This document shows, one piece after another, positions 35,797 through 46,295 of a DNA stretch of 64,000 bases. Below the pieces are notes generated by a model. It was not told the DNA's origin. It did not search any database and was given only the letters and a program-made list of their open reading frames with translations. The position numbers and the translations under genes are program-made. The stretch's first letter is position 1, and each line of letters starts with the position of its first letter. Location: the NCBI RefSeq assembly GCF_018394335.1, contig NZ_CP074572.1, positions 1,550,001 to 1,614,000 of the forward strand. The letters are read 5' to 3'. The DNA comes from Shewanella dokdonensis. GTDB taxonomy: Bacteria > Pseudomonadota > Gammaproteobacteria > Enterobacterales > Shewanellaceae.

Positions 35797-36315
35797 GTCT
35801 GCCTGTAAGGCCGCTAACAAGGCCGGGGCATCTGCGGTACTCAACAGCAGCGTGTAATCCAAGTCTGTAGGTAATAGTATGACGTTGTGACTATCTGAAA
35901 TAGCCGCGAAAGCTTTGCCGCCGGATGCTAGCCGAAACCAGCCCAGACTATACCCTGGAAGTCCAACACCATTGGTACGCCAAGATAACGATGGCATGTC
36001 TTTATCCGTCAGATCTATTTGCCGTGCATGTTGTAGCTGTAGATGTGATAAGGCGATGCTTTGGCTATACAAGGGCACCTTGATGTCCAAGCAATTCGCA
36101 GAAAGTGATATACTCGCCGTATTGGCCTGCCAGTAAATCCAGCTGAAAAAACCTATGGTAGCCAATAACAAACCCGCAGAGACGGCTTTAGCGTTCACAG
36201 GCATTGACCGCAATAATAAAAACAGCAACAGCGCGACTAGCCCGAACAACAAGATAATGAAACTGATATGAGCGGTCTTACTTAAAGGGGCAAGCGTAAA
36301 CCATTGACTAGCCAT
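35776..36315 (-). CDS. Small membrane protein with bacterial PH-like domain
   Basis: A 179-residue protein with two predicted membrane helices (about 17-37 and 43-62), then a beta-rich soluble part. The soluble part resembles bacterial PH domains: repeated short strands, GVGLPGYSLGWFRLASGG, then VILLPTDLDYTLLLSTADAPALLAAL. Such two-helix PH proteins are of unknown function. It overlaps the RarD-like gene by 21 bp at their 3' ends. The family assignment is by pattern only. Confidence 0.6.
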   Translation of the reverse strand: MASQWFTLAPLSKTAHISFIILLFGLVALLLFLLLRSMPVNAKAVSAGLLLATIGFFSWIYWQANTASISLSANCLDIKVPLYSQSIALSHLQLQHARQIDLTDKDMPSLSWRTNGVGLPGYSLGWFRLASGGKAFAAISDSHNVILLPTDLDYTLLLSTADAPALLAALQADSTTITP

Positions 36316-36401
36316 ATTCTGTTATCCGTTTGAGCAAGAATTAATGACTTATTTTTAGCCACACCGACATAATATGTCAATATTTTCTTTCGCCCAAAAC
36401 A

Positions 36402-36420
36402 AAGCCCGGCGTTTGCCGGG
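36402..36420 (-). terminator. argA terminator
   Basis: The minus strand has AAGCCCGGC-AAAC-GCCGGGCTT running into TTTGTTTT. It begins 9 bp after the corrected argA stop at 36429-36431. Confidence 0.85.
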
Positions 36421-36428
36421 CTTCACTA

Positions 36429-37747
36429 TCAGAGTTCCAAACGTAAAATTTTTGAACGTCGCTGATAGTTATACAGCTGTTTTTCTTCTGCGGTAAGGCT
36501 TCAACGTCTACCATCTCAAAGCCATGTTCCAAGAACCAGTGAATACTGCGGGTGGTCAATGCAAACAGATGGGCATACCCGCGGACTTTGGCTTGGTTAA
36601 TGATGTTCTTCAACAGCAGGCTGCCACGGTCAGCGTCCCGATAATCTGGGTGCACCACCAGGCAAGCAAATTCACCAGCATTATCTTCTTCAAACGGATA
36701 TAACGCCGCACAGCCGATGATCAGGCCATCACGCTCAATCACCATGAACTGCTCAATCTCCCGCTCCAGTTGTTCACGGGAACGGCGCACCAATACCCCT
36801 TGCTCTTCCAGCGGCCGGATAAGATTGAGGATACCGCCGATATCGGCAATTGAAGCCCGGCGTAAACGCTCGGCACTCTCAGTAACAATTTGAGTCCCGA
36901 TGCCTTCACGGGTAAACAGCTCTTGCAATAACGCCCCGTCTTCTTCGTAGCTGACTAGGTGGCAACGCGGAACCCCAGCGCGGCTAGCATCAATACTGGC
37001 TTTCAGAAATGCCAATGTGCCACGATCCACATCTTCCTGTTCAGCCAATTGAGTGAGCATTTTCTGTGCATCGTTCGGCATCAGTTCAGCAATAACTTCG
37101 CCAAATTCATCTTCAATGCCATGACGGGAAGAAAAGCCAATGATTTTGTCAGCCTTGAGCTTAATGGCAACATGGGTGGCAACTTCTTCTGCGGTTAAAT
37201 TGAAGCTTTCACCTGTCACTGACGCTGCAATAGGCCCCATCAGGACAATACCACCAGTATCGAGTAAACGCTTTAAGCCTTGGCTATCGATACGGCGGAC
37301 TTTACCAGACAGACAAAAGTCCACGCCATTATCAACCCCCAACGGCTGAGCGATAACAAAGTTACCACTCACCACATTGATTTGCGCGCCCTGCATTGGG
37401 GTGTTGGAAAGGCTCATAGACAAGCGGGCAGTAATATCAAACTGTAGCGAACCGGCTACCTGCTTAATGATCTTAAGCGTGCTTTCATCGGTGATACGCA
37501 CACCATTATGATAGGCAGGTTGAATATCATTCTGCGCTAATGCAGCATCAATTTGCGGTCTGGCGCCATAAACCAGTACCACTTTTATCCCTAAACTATG
37601 CAGCAAAGCTACATCGTTAATAATTGAACGGAACATTCCGTGGGCAACAGCTTCACCACCGAGCATCACCACAAAAGTCTTACCCCGATGGGCATTGACG
37701 TAGGGAGCCGAGTGACGAAAGGAGTCAACCAATTCAGTGGTACGCAC
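36429..37747 (-). CDS. argA: N-acetylglutamate synthase ArgA (frameshift near the end)
   Basis: ArgA acetylates glutamate, the first and arginine-inhibited step of arginine synthesis. Restored length is about 439 residues. An N-terminal amino-acid-kinase-like regulatory domain (to about 290, with [13 protein letters not shown] near 25) is followed by a C-terminal GNAT domain ([25 protein letters not shown]). Five A on the minus strand (36480-36484), where six are expected, break the frame. The corrected end is [22 protein letters not shown] and stops at 36429. Read uncorrected, the frame runs through the terminator hairpin. Tandem ARG boxes lie upstream. Confidence 0.95.
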
Positions 37748-37817
37748 CTTGTGTTTTGCCTCTTACAGTAGCGATAAAAAGAAAAACATGCTGATGGCAT
37801 GTGTTGCGCGTCATGCT

Positions 37818-37856
37818 AATGCATTTTAATTCACTTTAAAAGCATTTATTTTCATT
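37818..37856 (-). promoter_or_regulatory. Tandem ARG boxes (ArgR operator) of argA
   Basis: Two 18-bp boxes lie exactly 3 bp apart on the minus strand: AATGAAAATAAATGCTTT (37839-37856, 7 of 10 conserved positions) and AGTGAATTAAAATGCATT (37818-37835, 9 of 10). Consensus is WNTGAATWWWWATTCANW. The 3-bp spacing is the hallmark of paired ARG boxes bound by the ArgR hexamer with arginine. They lie 70-110 bp upstream of argA. Confidence 0.8.
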
Positions 37857-37962
37857 CTAAACAGTCTGTATTTAGTTATACCGACACGATATGACAACAG
37901 GCTGACAAACAAGGGGATCTTACAATATTCACGCAGTTGTTGCGTGTTTTCTGTCCCATAAC

Positions 37963-37996
37963 AAAAAAGCCCTTCGACAATTGTCAAAGGGCTTTT
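37963..37996 (-). terminator. rpmBG terminator
   Basis: The minus strand stem AAAAGCCCTT/AAGGGCTTTT has a loop that is itself palindromic (GACAATTGTC) and a run of six T. It lies about 22 bp after rpmG. Confidence 0.9.
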
Positions 37997-38017
37997 CAGC
38001 ATTCGGCATAAAAGCAA

Positions 38018-38191
38018 TTACTTGATTTTAGCTTCTTTGTAGATAACGTGCTGACGGATCACGGGATCAAATTTCTTGATCTCCATTTTCTCTGGCATGT
38101 TACGCTTGTTCTTGTCAGTAGTGTAGAAGTGACCAGTCTTAGCGCTAGATACCAGTTTGATCTTTTCGCGGTTGCCTTTACTTTTAGCCAT
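38018..38191 (-). CDS. rpmG: Ribosomal protein L33
   Basis: 57 residues, the normal size for L33. It starts [20 protein letters not shown] and ends [12 protein letters not shown]. The cysteine pairs of zinc-type L33 are absent, as in E. coli. It lies 6 bp after rpmB. Confidence 0.97.
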   Translation of the reverse strand: MAKSKGNREKIKLVSSAKTGHFYTTDKNKRNMPEKMEIKKFDPVIRQHVIYKEAKIK

Positions 38192-38197
38192 TTTCTA

Positions 38198-38434
38198 TTA
38201 CACCTTTTCGCCACGGGCACGAAGTTCAGCGACAACGACTTCGATACCTTTCTTGTCGATAATGCGCATACCCTTAGTAGAAACGCGCAATTGAACAAAA
38301 CGCTTTTCGTCTTCTAACCAGAAACGATGGTTCTGCAGGTTAGGCAAGAAACGACGACGCGTTGCGTTTTTCGCGTGCGAACGATTGTTACCAACCATTG
38401 GACGCTTGCCAGTAACTTGGCATACTCTAGACAT
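38198..38434 (-). CDS. rpmB: Ribosomal protein L28
   Basis: 78 residues, starting [20 protein letters not shown], as in E. coli L28. ATG 38434 is chosen for family length, with GGAGAA upstream. It is the first gene of rpmB-rpmG. Confidence 0.97.
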   Translation of the reverse strand: MSRVCQVTGKRPMVGNNRSHAKNATRRRFLPNLQNHRFWLEDEKRFVQLRVSTKGMRIIDKKGIEVVVAELRARGEKV

Positions 38435-38521
38435 GTCAATCTTCTCCAAAAACAATTTCTAACGCTCGAGCATTCATGTACCCCGTATGGCCGTCGCCCG
38501 AGGCACAATGAGAGGGCGCAT

Positions 38522-38550
38522 GTTATACTAGATAATTGGATAAAGATCAA
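38522..38550 (-). promoter_or_regulatory. rpmBG promoter
   Basis: The minus strand has TTGATC (38545-38550), a 17-nt spacer and TATAAC (38522-38527), about 90 bp upstream of rpmB. Confidence 0.7.
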
Positions 38551-38558
38551 GCCAGTGA

Positions 38559-39236
38559 TCATTCCAACCATCCCCGCTCTGCGAATGAAACTATCTCACA
38601 ATCGCCCACAACCATATGATCCAATAAGGGAACATCAATAGTTGTCAGCGCGTTTTTTAATCGCTCGGTAATTCGCCGATCCGCCAAGCTGGGTTCAGCC
38701 ACGCCAGACGGATGATTATGGCAAACAATGACCGCTGCAGCCTGCTTTTCCAACACCAGACGCACGACTTCTCGCGGATAAACAGAAGCGGCATCAAGTG
38801 TTCCCCGAAACAGTTCAACGAACTGGATCACCCTGTGCTGGCTGTCCAGCAATAATACGGCAAACACTTCGTAGGCTCGGTCTGCCAATTGTCGCATTAA
38901 ATAGTCACGAGTTAAATCAGGATTTGTCAAAACCGTCCCTCTTTGCAGCTTTTCTCGCGAAATTCTGCGGGAAATCTCAGCAGCAGCCTGTAACTGGGCA
39001 AATTTTACCGGCCCGATACCGGGTAAACGACAAACCTGTTCTACGGGCGCGGCCAATAATTGCCGCAACGACCCAAAAGCGAGCAGCATTTCCCGCGCCA
39101 TATCCACAGCATTCTGTCCCGGCAAGCCACTGCGTAACAATACCGCCAGCAGCTCTGCGTCACTAAGTCCACCAGCACCGTGTTGCAACATTTTTTCACG
39201 AGGGCCTTCACCTTCCGGCCAGTCTCTTATCGCCAT
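38559..39236 (-). CDS. radC: RadC/JAB-domain protein
   Basis: About 225 residues. Helix-hairpin-helix region LPGIGPVKFAQL (near 65), then a JAB/MPN metal site with the HNHPSG motif (near 172) followed by D. The DNA repair role once claimed for RadC is doubtful; the function is unknown. ATG 39236 (MAIRDWPEGE) matches relatives; GTG/ATG starts further up lack support. It is divergent from coaBC. Confidence 0.93.
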   Translation of the reverse strand: MAIRDWPEGEGPREKMLQHGAGGLSDAELLAVLLRSGLPGQNAVDMAREMLLAFGSLRQLLAAPVEQVCRLPGIGPVKFAQLQAAAEISRRISREKLQRGTVLTNPDLTRDYLMRQLADRAYEVFAVLLLDSQHRVIQFVELFRGTLDAASVYPREVVRLVLEKQAAAVIVCHNHPSGVAEPSLADRRITERLKNALTTIDVPLLDHMVVGDCEIVSFAERGWLE

Positions 39237-39373
39237 TGTGGGCTCCTTTCCACACATCACCGCTATCCATTGTCGGTTAAGTATGGTCTAACTTTTCCAA
39301 CCCGCGACTACGACACGCCGTATGCTTTATGGTATGTTTAGCGCCACTTATCTCCGCCAAGTCGAATCTAGCT

Positions 39374-40561
39374 ATGAGCCTGATGCACAAAAATCCTGTT
39401 GGGTATTGGTGGTGGTATCGCCGCTTATAAAAGTGCTGATCTGGTGCGCCGTCTCAAAGAACGTGGAGCCGATGTCAGAGTGGTCATGAGCGCCAGTGCC
39501 ACCCAATTCATCACGCCACTAACGTTACAAGCGGTATCCGGCAATCCGGTGGCAACTGATTTACTGGATCCGACAGCTGAAGCGGGAATGGGCCACATTG
39601 AGCTGGCGCGTTGGGCAGATCTTTATATCGTTGCCCCAGCCACCGCTAACCTGCTGGCGCGTTTCCGGGCCGGGATGGCAGATGAACTCATCACTACGAT
39701 TGCACTTGCCACCGCTGCGCCGTTGGCTGTGTGTCCGGCGATGAACCAGCAGATGTATCAACATCCCGCGACACAAGACAATCTCAACACATTAGCCAGT
39801 AGAGGCGTTACCCTTTGGGGGCCGGGTGTTGGGAGTCAGGCTTGTGGTGAAGTTGGCCCCGGTCGCATGTTAGAACCGTTAGAGATCGCTACGCTTGCCG
39901 AACACTTTTTCGCCACGCCGCTGTTACAAGGGCAAAAGCTCCTGCTGACGGCAGGTCCGACCCGAGAAGCCATCGATCCGGTGCGTTATATTTCTAACCA
40001 CAGCTCCGGCAAGATGGGCTTTGCTCTGGCATCCGCGGCGGCGTCCATGGGCGCAGAGGTAACGCTGATTGCCGGGCCGGTAAATCTGCCTACCCCGCTG
40101 GCGTGCGGCGTATTGATGTGGAATCAGCGCAACAGATGTTTGATGCCGTGATGGCACAACTGCCAGGACAGCAGATATTTATAGGCTGTGCGGCGGTAGC
40201 AGACTATCGCGCGGTCAATCCGGCTGAGAATAAAATTAAGAAAACCCAAGACACCATGCAACTGCAGCTCGTTAGGAATCCCGATATTCTGGCAACCGTG
40301 GCAGCACAGACCACCAGACCATTTACCGTAGGGTTTGCGGCGGAGACTCATAACCTAGAGCAATATGCACTGGATAAACTCCAGCGAAAACATTTGGATA
40401 TGATCGCAGCCAATGATGTTTCTATCATCGGACAAGGCTTTAACGCCAACAACAATGCGCTAAAAGTATTTACAAAAGATAGCTGTCACGAACTGCCAGC
40501 CACCGATAAACTGAGCCTTGCCAACCAATTATTGACGCTAATTGCTAACTACAAAAACTAA
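39374..40561 (+). CDS. coaBC: Bifunctional CoaBC (frameshifts in this sequence)
   Basis: CoaBC makes 4'-phosphopantetheine: CoaC decarboxylates and CoaB joins cysteine to phosphopantothenate. About 395 residues restored. The CoaC half has [16 protein letters not shown] and PAMNQQMY; the CoaB half has [24 protein letters not shown] and [10 protein letters not shown] run of five A at 39389-39393 puts MSLMHK out of frame with ILLGIGGG (one extra or two missing). One base is missing in CCCC/G at 40093-40097, where [14 protein letters not shown] is expected. It lies just before dut, as in E. coli. Confidence 0.92.
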
Positions 40562-40563
40562 CC

Positions 40564-41021
40564 ATGAAAACACCGATCGAACTGAAAATTCTTGATGGCC
40601 GCATTGGCAATGAATTCCCTTGCCGGCTTACGCCACCAGCGGTAGTGCCGGCATGGATCTACGCGCCATGCTTGAAGCACCGCTAACAATTGCCCCCGGG
40701 CAAACCGTGCTAATCCCAACCGGTATTGCGGTGCATGTGGCAGACCCTGCATTAGCAGCGGTTATTCTGCCCCGCTCCGGCCTCGGCCATAAACACGGTA
40801 TCGTGTTAGGTAATCTAGTGGGGCTGATTGATTCCGACTATCAAGGGCCGCTAATGGTGTCCTGTTGGAACCGTAGTGATAAACCCTTCCAGATCGAGAT
40901 CGGTGACCGTCTGGCACAACTGGTATTTGTGCCTGTGGTGCAAGCGCAATTTACTGTGGTAGACGAATTTGCCGCGTCTGACCGTGGCGAAGGCGGTTTT
41001 GGGCACTCCGGTACCAAGTAA
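40564..41021 (+). CDS. dut: dUTPase (frameshift near the start)
   Basis: Dut hydrolyses dUTP to dUMP, keeping uracil out of DNA and feeding dTMP synthesis. About 152 residues restored. Motifs are [31 protein letters not shown] and [10 protein letters not shown]. Three C at 40617-40619, where four restore [13 protein letters not shown], break the frame. It follows coaBC by 2 bp and precedes slmA by 14 bp. Confidence 0.95.
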
Positions 41022-41035
41022 ACTCCGGAGTAATA

Positions 41036-41626
41036 ATGACCAAAGAAAAAATTAACCGCCGGGATCATATCCTGCAATGTTTGGCGCAGATGTTGGAAAC
41101 CAATCCTGGACAACGGATTACCACCGCCAAACTAGCGTCTGAAGTGGGCGTTTCTGAAGCGGCACTTTACCGCCATTTTCCCAGTAAAGCCCGCATGTTT
41201 GAAGGACTTATCGAATTTATCGAAGAGTCCTTATTGTCGCGCGCCAACCTGATCATGACCGAAGAAAAAGATACCATGCGTCGCTGCCAGTTGATGTTGC
41301 AGTTGTTACTGGTATTTGCTGAACGTAATCCCGGTATTTCACGCTTACTCAATGGTGATGCACTACTGGGTGAGCACGAGCGGTTACGGGAACGAGTGAA
41401 CCAAATTTTTGCTAAATTCGAAACGCATCTGAAGCAGATCTTGCGTGAAAAATCGCTACGGGAAGGTCAGAAATTCCATATTGACGAAGGGGTTCTAGCC
41501 AATATGCTACTGGCAGTTGCGGAAGGTCATATTGCGCAATTTGTCCGCAGCGAGTTTCAGCAAAAGCCCACCCAATACTTTGACGAGCAGTGGCAGTTCA
41601 TTCAGAAACAATTGCTGCAAAGTTAA
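41036..41626 (+). CDS. slmA: Nucleoid occlusion factor SlmA
   Basis: SlmA is a TetR-fold DNA-binding protein that blocks FtsZ assembly over the nucleoid by binding the FtsZ C-terminal tail. 196 residues; the helix-turn-helix is [28 protein letters not shown] near 28-55. The order coaBC-dut-slmA is the same as in E. coli. GGAGTAATA precedes the ATG. Confidence 0.97.
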   Translation: MTKEKINRRDHILQCLAQMLETNPGQRITTAKLASEVGVSEAALYRHFPSKARMFEGLIEFIEESLLSRANLIMTEEKDTMRRCQLMLQLLLVFAERNPGISRLLNGDALLGEHERLRERVNQIFAKFETHLKQILREKSLREGQKFHIDEGVLANMLLAVAEGHIAQFVRSEFQQKPTQYFDEQWQFIQKQLLQS

Positions 41627-41681
41627 TGAGTAATAAAGGCAAAAGTTTGCCTTCTGAGCAATATCCTCACAAGGAAGTTCT

Positions 41682-43642
41682 ATGAAGAAATGGTATCGGT
41701 TATTTATCGTCGGACTGTTAGCTATCGTGCCAATGGTTGATGCGACTGAAATCTCAGACTCAGCAGTACTATTCAGCAAAGGCGCCACATTCTCTGAGGT
41801 AAGAATCTCTCCAGGGGGCGATTATCTGGCCGTCAAAATGAAACACGAAGGCAAGAAACGTCTGCTGATTTTTAATACCGAAAACATGAAACTGCTGCAT
41901 TCGGTATTTTTTGCGGGGAATGCTCAAGTAGGAGACTATGCGTGGGTCAATGATGAGCGTCTAGTCCTCGCTAAAGAATATCTTAAAGGCTGGGATGCAC
42001 AACCACAGTATTATGGCGAATTGATGGCCGTTAATGCTGACGGTAAAAAAGCCACTTACCTGTTTGGTTATGCTTCAGCAGAGCAACAGGCTGGCTCCCA
42101 TATCCAAAAAATACCGCTATTAACGCTACGGCCTACATCTTAGATCCGTTGCCCGATGATGAGCGTTATATGCTGGTCAGTGCCATCCCTTGGGGCAACC
42201 ATGCCCGGCTAACCGCCGATATTCTAAAAGATGTTTACCGGGTCGATGTTTACCGAGGCATCAGACAACGGCTTACCACAGCGCCCATAGGCAATGCCCG
42301 ATTTCTCACTGACACTAGTGGCGATGTTCGTATCGCCGTTGGTGAAGACAGCAACAATGACACCCAGGTATTTTATCGTCACGATGGCGATTGGGTCAGT
42401 AGTAAGCAATTACATCTGAACCATTTCCAGCCGGTTTCATTTGCCACCGATAACAACAGTATCTATGCCATCGCTAACGAACAAGGAGAACCCGACAGCG
42501 TATTTCGAGTCAATTTAGCTACAGGTGAAAAGCAAAAAATTGTCAGTGATCCTAAAGTTGATCCGAGTCATTTCTGGATCAATTCCCAAAGTCGTCAATT
42601 GTATGCGGTAGAGTTTGAGAATGGTTATCCCGCCTATTCCTTTGTTAGTCCAGAGGATCCTCGCAGCCAATACCTAAAACAACTGCTACAAAGCCTGCCT
42701 GGTTATCAGGTTCGTATTGTCAGTGAAGATCGCCATGGGGAAAAACTGGTGATTTTGGCCTTCAATGACCGGGATCCTGGAACCTACTATCTGTACACCC
42801 CACAACAACGGCAGTTGCGTCCGCTGCTTAAAGTCATGGAAGGCATCGATCCTGCAAAAATGGCAGAAGTACAGCCACTGAATATTAAGGCAAGAGATGG
42901 ATTAGAGATCCAAGCGTTTCTGACCTTACCATTTAATAAGCCACCAAAATCACTGCCATTAATCGTCAATCCACATGGTGGTCCTCATTATGTTCGTGAT
43001 TACTGGGAATTTATTCCACAAAATCAATTTCTAGCCGCCCATGGCTACGCTGTGCTACAGGTCAACTACCGCGGTTCTGGTGGTTATGGTGATGCATTCC
43101 AGATTGCGGGCTATCAACAATGGGGAAATGCGATTCAGCACGACATCATCGATGCCACGCATTATCTCATCGACCAAGGTATTGCCGATAAGAACCGTGT
43201 CTGTATTGTCGGCGCCAGTTTTGGCGGCTATAGCGCGCTACAGAGTGCGGAACTAGCACCCGATCTGTTCAAATGTGCCGTTGGTGAAGCCGGAGTCTAT
43301 GATTTACCGATGATGTTCACTGAAGGTGATGTGCAAAAATCTGACTCTGGGGTCAGTTATTTAAAACAAGTGTTGGGGGACGATCCCCAAACCTTGCAAG
43401 CGATGTCACCAGCACGTCATGTGAATAAGCTTAAAGCGAAACTACTGCTCGTTCACGGCGGCAATGACGAACGTGCTCCCATAGAGCAATTTGAAGCACT
43501 GGAGAATGCGCTGAAACAACAGCATTATCCCTATGAGAAAATGGTCATTGATGATGAAGGTCATGGTTTTTATCGGGACAGTGACCGCGCGGCATTTTAC
43601 CAGCGATTACTGGGCTTTCTGAACGATAACCTTAAACCATAA
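41682..43642 (+). CDS. S9 (prolyl oligopeptidase-type) peptidase, secreted (frameshift)
   Basis: About 653 residues restored. A signal peptide (1-21) is followed by a beta-propeller-like N-terminal half and an alpha/beta-hydrolase half. Catalytic elements are Ser in GASFGGYSAL, Asp in HGGNDERAP and His in DEGHGFY; HGGPH is the oxyanion region. It likely trims peptides in the periplasm. Six A (42106-42111), where seven give HIQKNTAINATAYILDPLP, break the frame. A ribosome binding site (AAGGAAG) is present. It lies between slmA and folE, outside the E. coli order. Confidence 0.9.
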
Positions 43643-43849
43643 TGCTAGCGGCTGAAGTGCTGGCAAGTTGTTTAACGGTCCCGTGACTCATGCCATAACT
43701 TCAGCAGATAACACAGACGGAATAACCGCTGTTGTATGAAATTGCCGCCAATGGCGGTATCCTCTGCATCCCGATATAATGTGAGACATATCACAACCGC
43801 CGTGATGTGCAGCAAATGTTCCACTGATATCTGCACAGGAGAACTTTAA

Positions 43850-44492
43850 ATGGCGTTATCAGAAGCAGCAAAAACCGTGCAGGCAGCATTACTGGAGAAA
43901 GGACTGGAAACCCCCATGGTGCCTTGCCATTTGAGTAATGACGAACGTAAGAGCAAAATTGAAGGGCACATTCGAGATATTCTGCAACTGATGTCGTTGG
44001 ATCTGACCGATGACAGTCTGGCCGATACCCCCAAACGTATTGCTAAAATGTATGTCGATGAAATTTTCTCTGGACTGGATTACGCGAATTTTCCAAAAAT
44101 CACGGTTATCGATAACAAAATGGGGTTCGATGAAATGGTACGCGTACAGGATATCAGCCTGACCAGTACCTGTGAGCACCACTTGGTGACCATTGATGGC
44201 ACAGCCACCATCGCCTACCTGCCACGTAAAAAAATTATCGGATTATCCAAAATCAACCGAATCGTGCGTTTCTTTTCCCAGCGACCACAAGTACAGGAAC
44301 GCCTGACACAACAGGTGTTAGTCGCGCTGCAAGCATTGCTAGAAACCAAAGATGTCGCGGTAAAAATTGATGCCGTGCATTACTGTGTTAAAGCCAGGGG
44401 CGTTATGGATTCCACCAGCTCAACCACCACCACCGCCTTAGGGGGTGTTCAAGTCCAATCCAGCGACAAGGGCTGAGTTTTTACATCCCTGA
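43850..44492 (+). CDS. folE: GTP cyclohydrolase I FolE (likely frameshift at the end)
   Basis: FolE converts GTP to dihydroneopterin triphosphate for folate. Zinc-binding CEHH near residue 108 and HYCVKARG near 180 are intact. Uncorrected, the frame ends [11 protein letters not shown] at 44476. If two bases (TG) are missing at about 44446-44449, the end becomes [17 protein letters not shown] with stop 44490-44492. That matches the E. coli pattern GGLFKSS better. One extra base would give a similar result. GGAG lies 9 bases upstream of ATG 43850; TATAAT at 43775-43780 may be its -10. Confidence 0.92.
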
Positions 44493-44545
44493 AGTTAACG
44501 TTCTGGGGAAAATGAAATAGCTATCCCAGGTAGAGGTTGGTTGCC

Positions 44546-44576
44546 AAAGGCCCGTTAATCGGGCCTTTAGTTTTTT
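44546..44576 (+). terminator. folE terminator
   Basis: AAAGGCCCG-TTAAT-CGGGCCTTT followed by AG and six T, about 55 bp after the folE stop. The remaining stretch up to pyrE (44577-44716) shows only a CCTAGG-CAAGT-CCTAGG hairpin without a T run. Confidence 0.9.
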
Positions 44577-44716
44577 ATTGAGTCGGTGGAGCGACCATCC
44601 ACCTAATAACGGTTTATGGCCGCTTCTGTATCATCGACGCTTACGGCTTGCGACTCAGACCTTGTAATAAGGTTATGACAGCAACACCTAGGACTTGCCT
44701 AGGCTTTTAGTAACAC

Positions 44717-45358
44717 TTATATCCCATATTGCTGACGGTAAGCTTGAACGGCCGCCAGTTCGCTTTCCATGCCCGGTTGCTCGCTAAGGTAAGCGATTAG
44801 ATCCGCCAACTTAATTATCGCCACAATATGACAGCCAAAATCACGCTCGACTTCCTGAATTGCCGATAATTCACTGCGGCCTTTTTCCTGGCGATCCAAA
44901 GCAATTAACACCCCTGCCAGCGATGCACCATTGGCCTGAATAATCTCCATGGATTCACGGATTGCGGTACCCGCCGTAATCACATCATCAACCAGCATCA
45001 CCTTACCTTTAAGGTCACTACCGACTAGGTTGCCACCCTCACCGTGATCTTTCTTTTCTTTACGATTAAAACAGTAGGGGATATCGATACCATGATGTTC
45101 AGCTAATGCCACCGCCGTGGTTGTAGCGATGGGGATACCTTTATATGCCGGGCCAAACAACAGATCGTATTCAATGCCTGCATCAACTAAAGCCGCCGCA
45201 TAAAAACGCCCTAAACGCGCGAGATCGCCACCGGTATTAAATAATCCAGCATTGAAAAAATAGGGGCTGTTACGACCAGATTTCAAAGTGAACTCACCAA
45301 AACGCAGCACATTACGTTGTAAGGCAAATTCAATAAACTCTCGCTGATAGGCTTTCAC
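44717..45358 (-). CDS. pyrE: Orotate phosphoribosyltransferase PyrE
   Basis: PyrE joins orotate to PRPP, giving OMP in pyrimidine synthesis. It is 213 residues, the same as E. coli. The PRPP loop is [17 protein letters not shown] near 120. It follows rph by 52 bp on the minus strand, as in E. coli, where rph-pyrE form one unit. Confidence 0.98.
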   Translation of the reverse strand: MKAYQREFIEFALQRNVLRFGEFTLKSGRNSPYFFNAGLFNTGGDLARLGRFYAAALVDAGIEYDLLFGPAYKGIPIATTTAVALAEHHGIDIPYCFNRKEKKDHGEGGNLVGSDLKGKVMLVDDVITAGTAIRESMEIIQANGASLAGVLIALDRQEKGRSELSAIQEVERDFGCHIVAIIKLADLIAYLSEQPGMESELAAVQAYRQQYGI

Positions 45359-45410
45359 GTCAGTTCCTGTTATGTAAGGTTGGTAGGGTACTTGGTTATC
45401 CGTATTGTTT

Positions 45411-46124
45411 TTAACTTAATGCGGCTTTCTGCACGTCAACAATTTCGCGAATGCCATGTTTGGCTAATTCCAGCAAGCTCGCTAATTCTTCATGACTAAA
45501 AGGTTCACCTTCTGCGGTGCCCTGTACTTCCACAATCTTACCGGTTTCGGTCATGACCACATTCATATCGGTCTCGGCAGCGCTGTCTTCCACGTATTCC
45601 AGATCGCACACAGGTTCACCATCAAAGATACCCACGCTCACGGCAGCGATCAGGAACTTAAGCGGATTCGTCTTAATGACACCTTTAGCGCGCGCCCAAT
45701 TCAGCGCATCAACCAACGCCACACAACCACCGGTAATTGCCGCTGTTCTGGTGCCACCATCGGCCTGGATCACATCACAGTCGATAACAATAGTGTTTTC
45801 GCCCAGCAGTTTCATATCAACCGCAGCCCGCAGCGAACGACCAATCAGTCGCTGGATCTCTTGAGTTCTACCAGACTGTTTGCCCCGGGCGGCTTCACGA
45901 TCCATACGGCTATGGGTTGAACGCGGCAACATACCATATTCAGCAGTCACCCAGCCCTGCCCTTGCCCCTTCAGAAAACGCGGCACGCCTTCTTCAAAAC
46001 TCGCAGTACACAATACTTTGGTATTGCCAAACTCAACCAACACTGAGCCTTCAGCATGAGCAGTATATTGACGGGTAATAGTTACCGGACGGATTTGAGC
46101 CGGTGTTCTGGTGCTGGGGCGCAT
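45411..46124 (-). CDS. rph: Ribonuclease PH
   Basis: RNase PH trims tRNA 3' ends by phosphorolysis. It is 237 residues. [16 protein letters not shown] is the start, followed by [36 protein letters not shown] and the [30 protein letters not shown] block. The C-terminus is intact. E. coli K-12 carries a frameshift in this gene, so its integrity here is worth noting. Confidence 0.97.
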   Translation of the reverse strand: MRPSTRTPAQIRPVTITRQYTAHAEGSVLVEFGNTKVLCTASFEEGVPRFLKGQGQGWVTAEYGMLPRSTHSRMDREAARGKQSGRTQEIQRLIGRSLRAAVDMKLLGENTIVIDCDVIQADGGTRTAAITGGCVALVDALNWARAKGVIKTNPLKFLIAAVSVGIFDGEPVCDLEYVEDSAAETDMNVVMTETGKIVEVQGTAEGEPFSHEELASLLELAKHGIREIVDVQKAALS

Positions 46125-46157
46125 AACAACTTCCTGAATCTAATAAATGTGGCGCCT

Positions 46158-46256
46158 ATTATAGGACCTGATACCTAGGAGTGCTACGCTGGATCTGGTA
46201 CCAGCTTGTGATTATGACGGAGTTTCCTTTAACCCCTGGTTGCAGATGTCTATAAT
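46158..46256. promoter_or_regulatory. Divergent promoters for rph and yicC
   Basis: Plus strand: TTTAAC (46228-46233), 17 nt, TATAAT (46251-46256) toward yicC. Minus strand: TATAAT at 46158-46163 toward rph, with no good -35. The -10 boxes are perfect but the -35 boxes are weak. Confidence 0.5.
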
Positions 46257-46295
46257 CAAGGCTTTATCGTCACAACTGACTTACGGGATACTTTC

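Noticed and set aside
43743..43849. A riboswitch upstream of folE
   Set aside because: The leader is short (about 65 nt after the possible -10) and no known aptamer pattern or terminator switch is visible.
44683..44703. CCTAGG-CAAGT-CCTAGG hairpin as a pyrE terminator
   Set aside because: There is no T run after the stem on the minus strand, and the stem is only six pairs.
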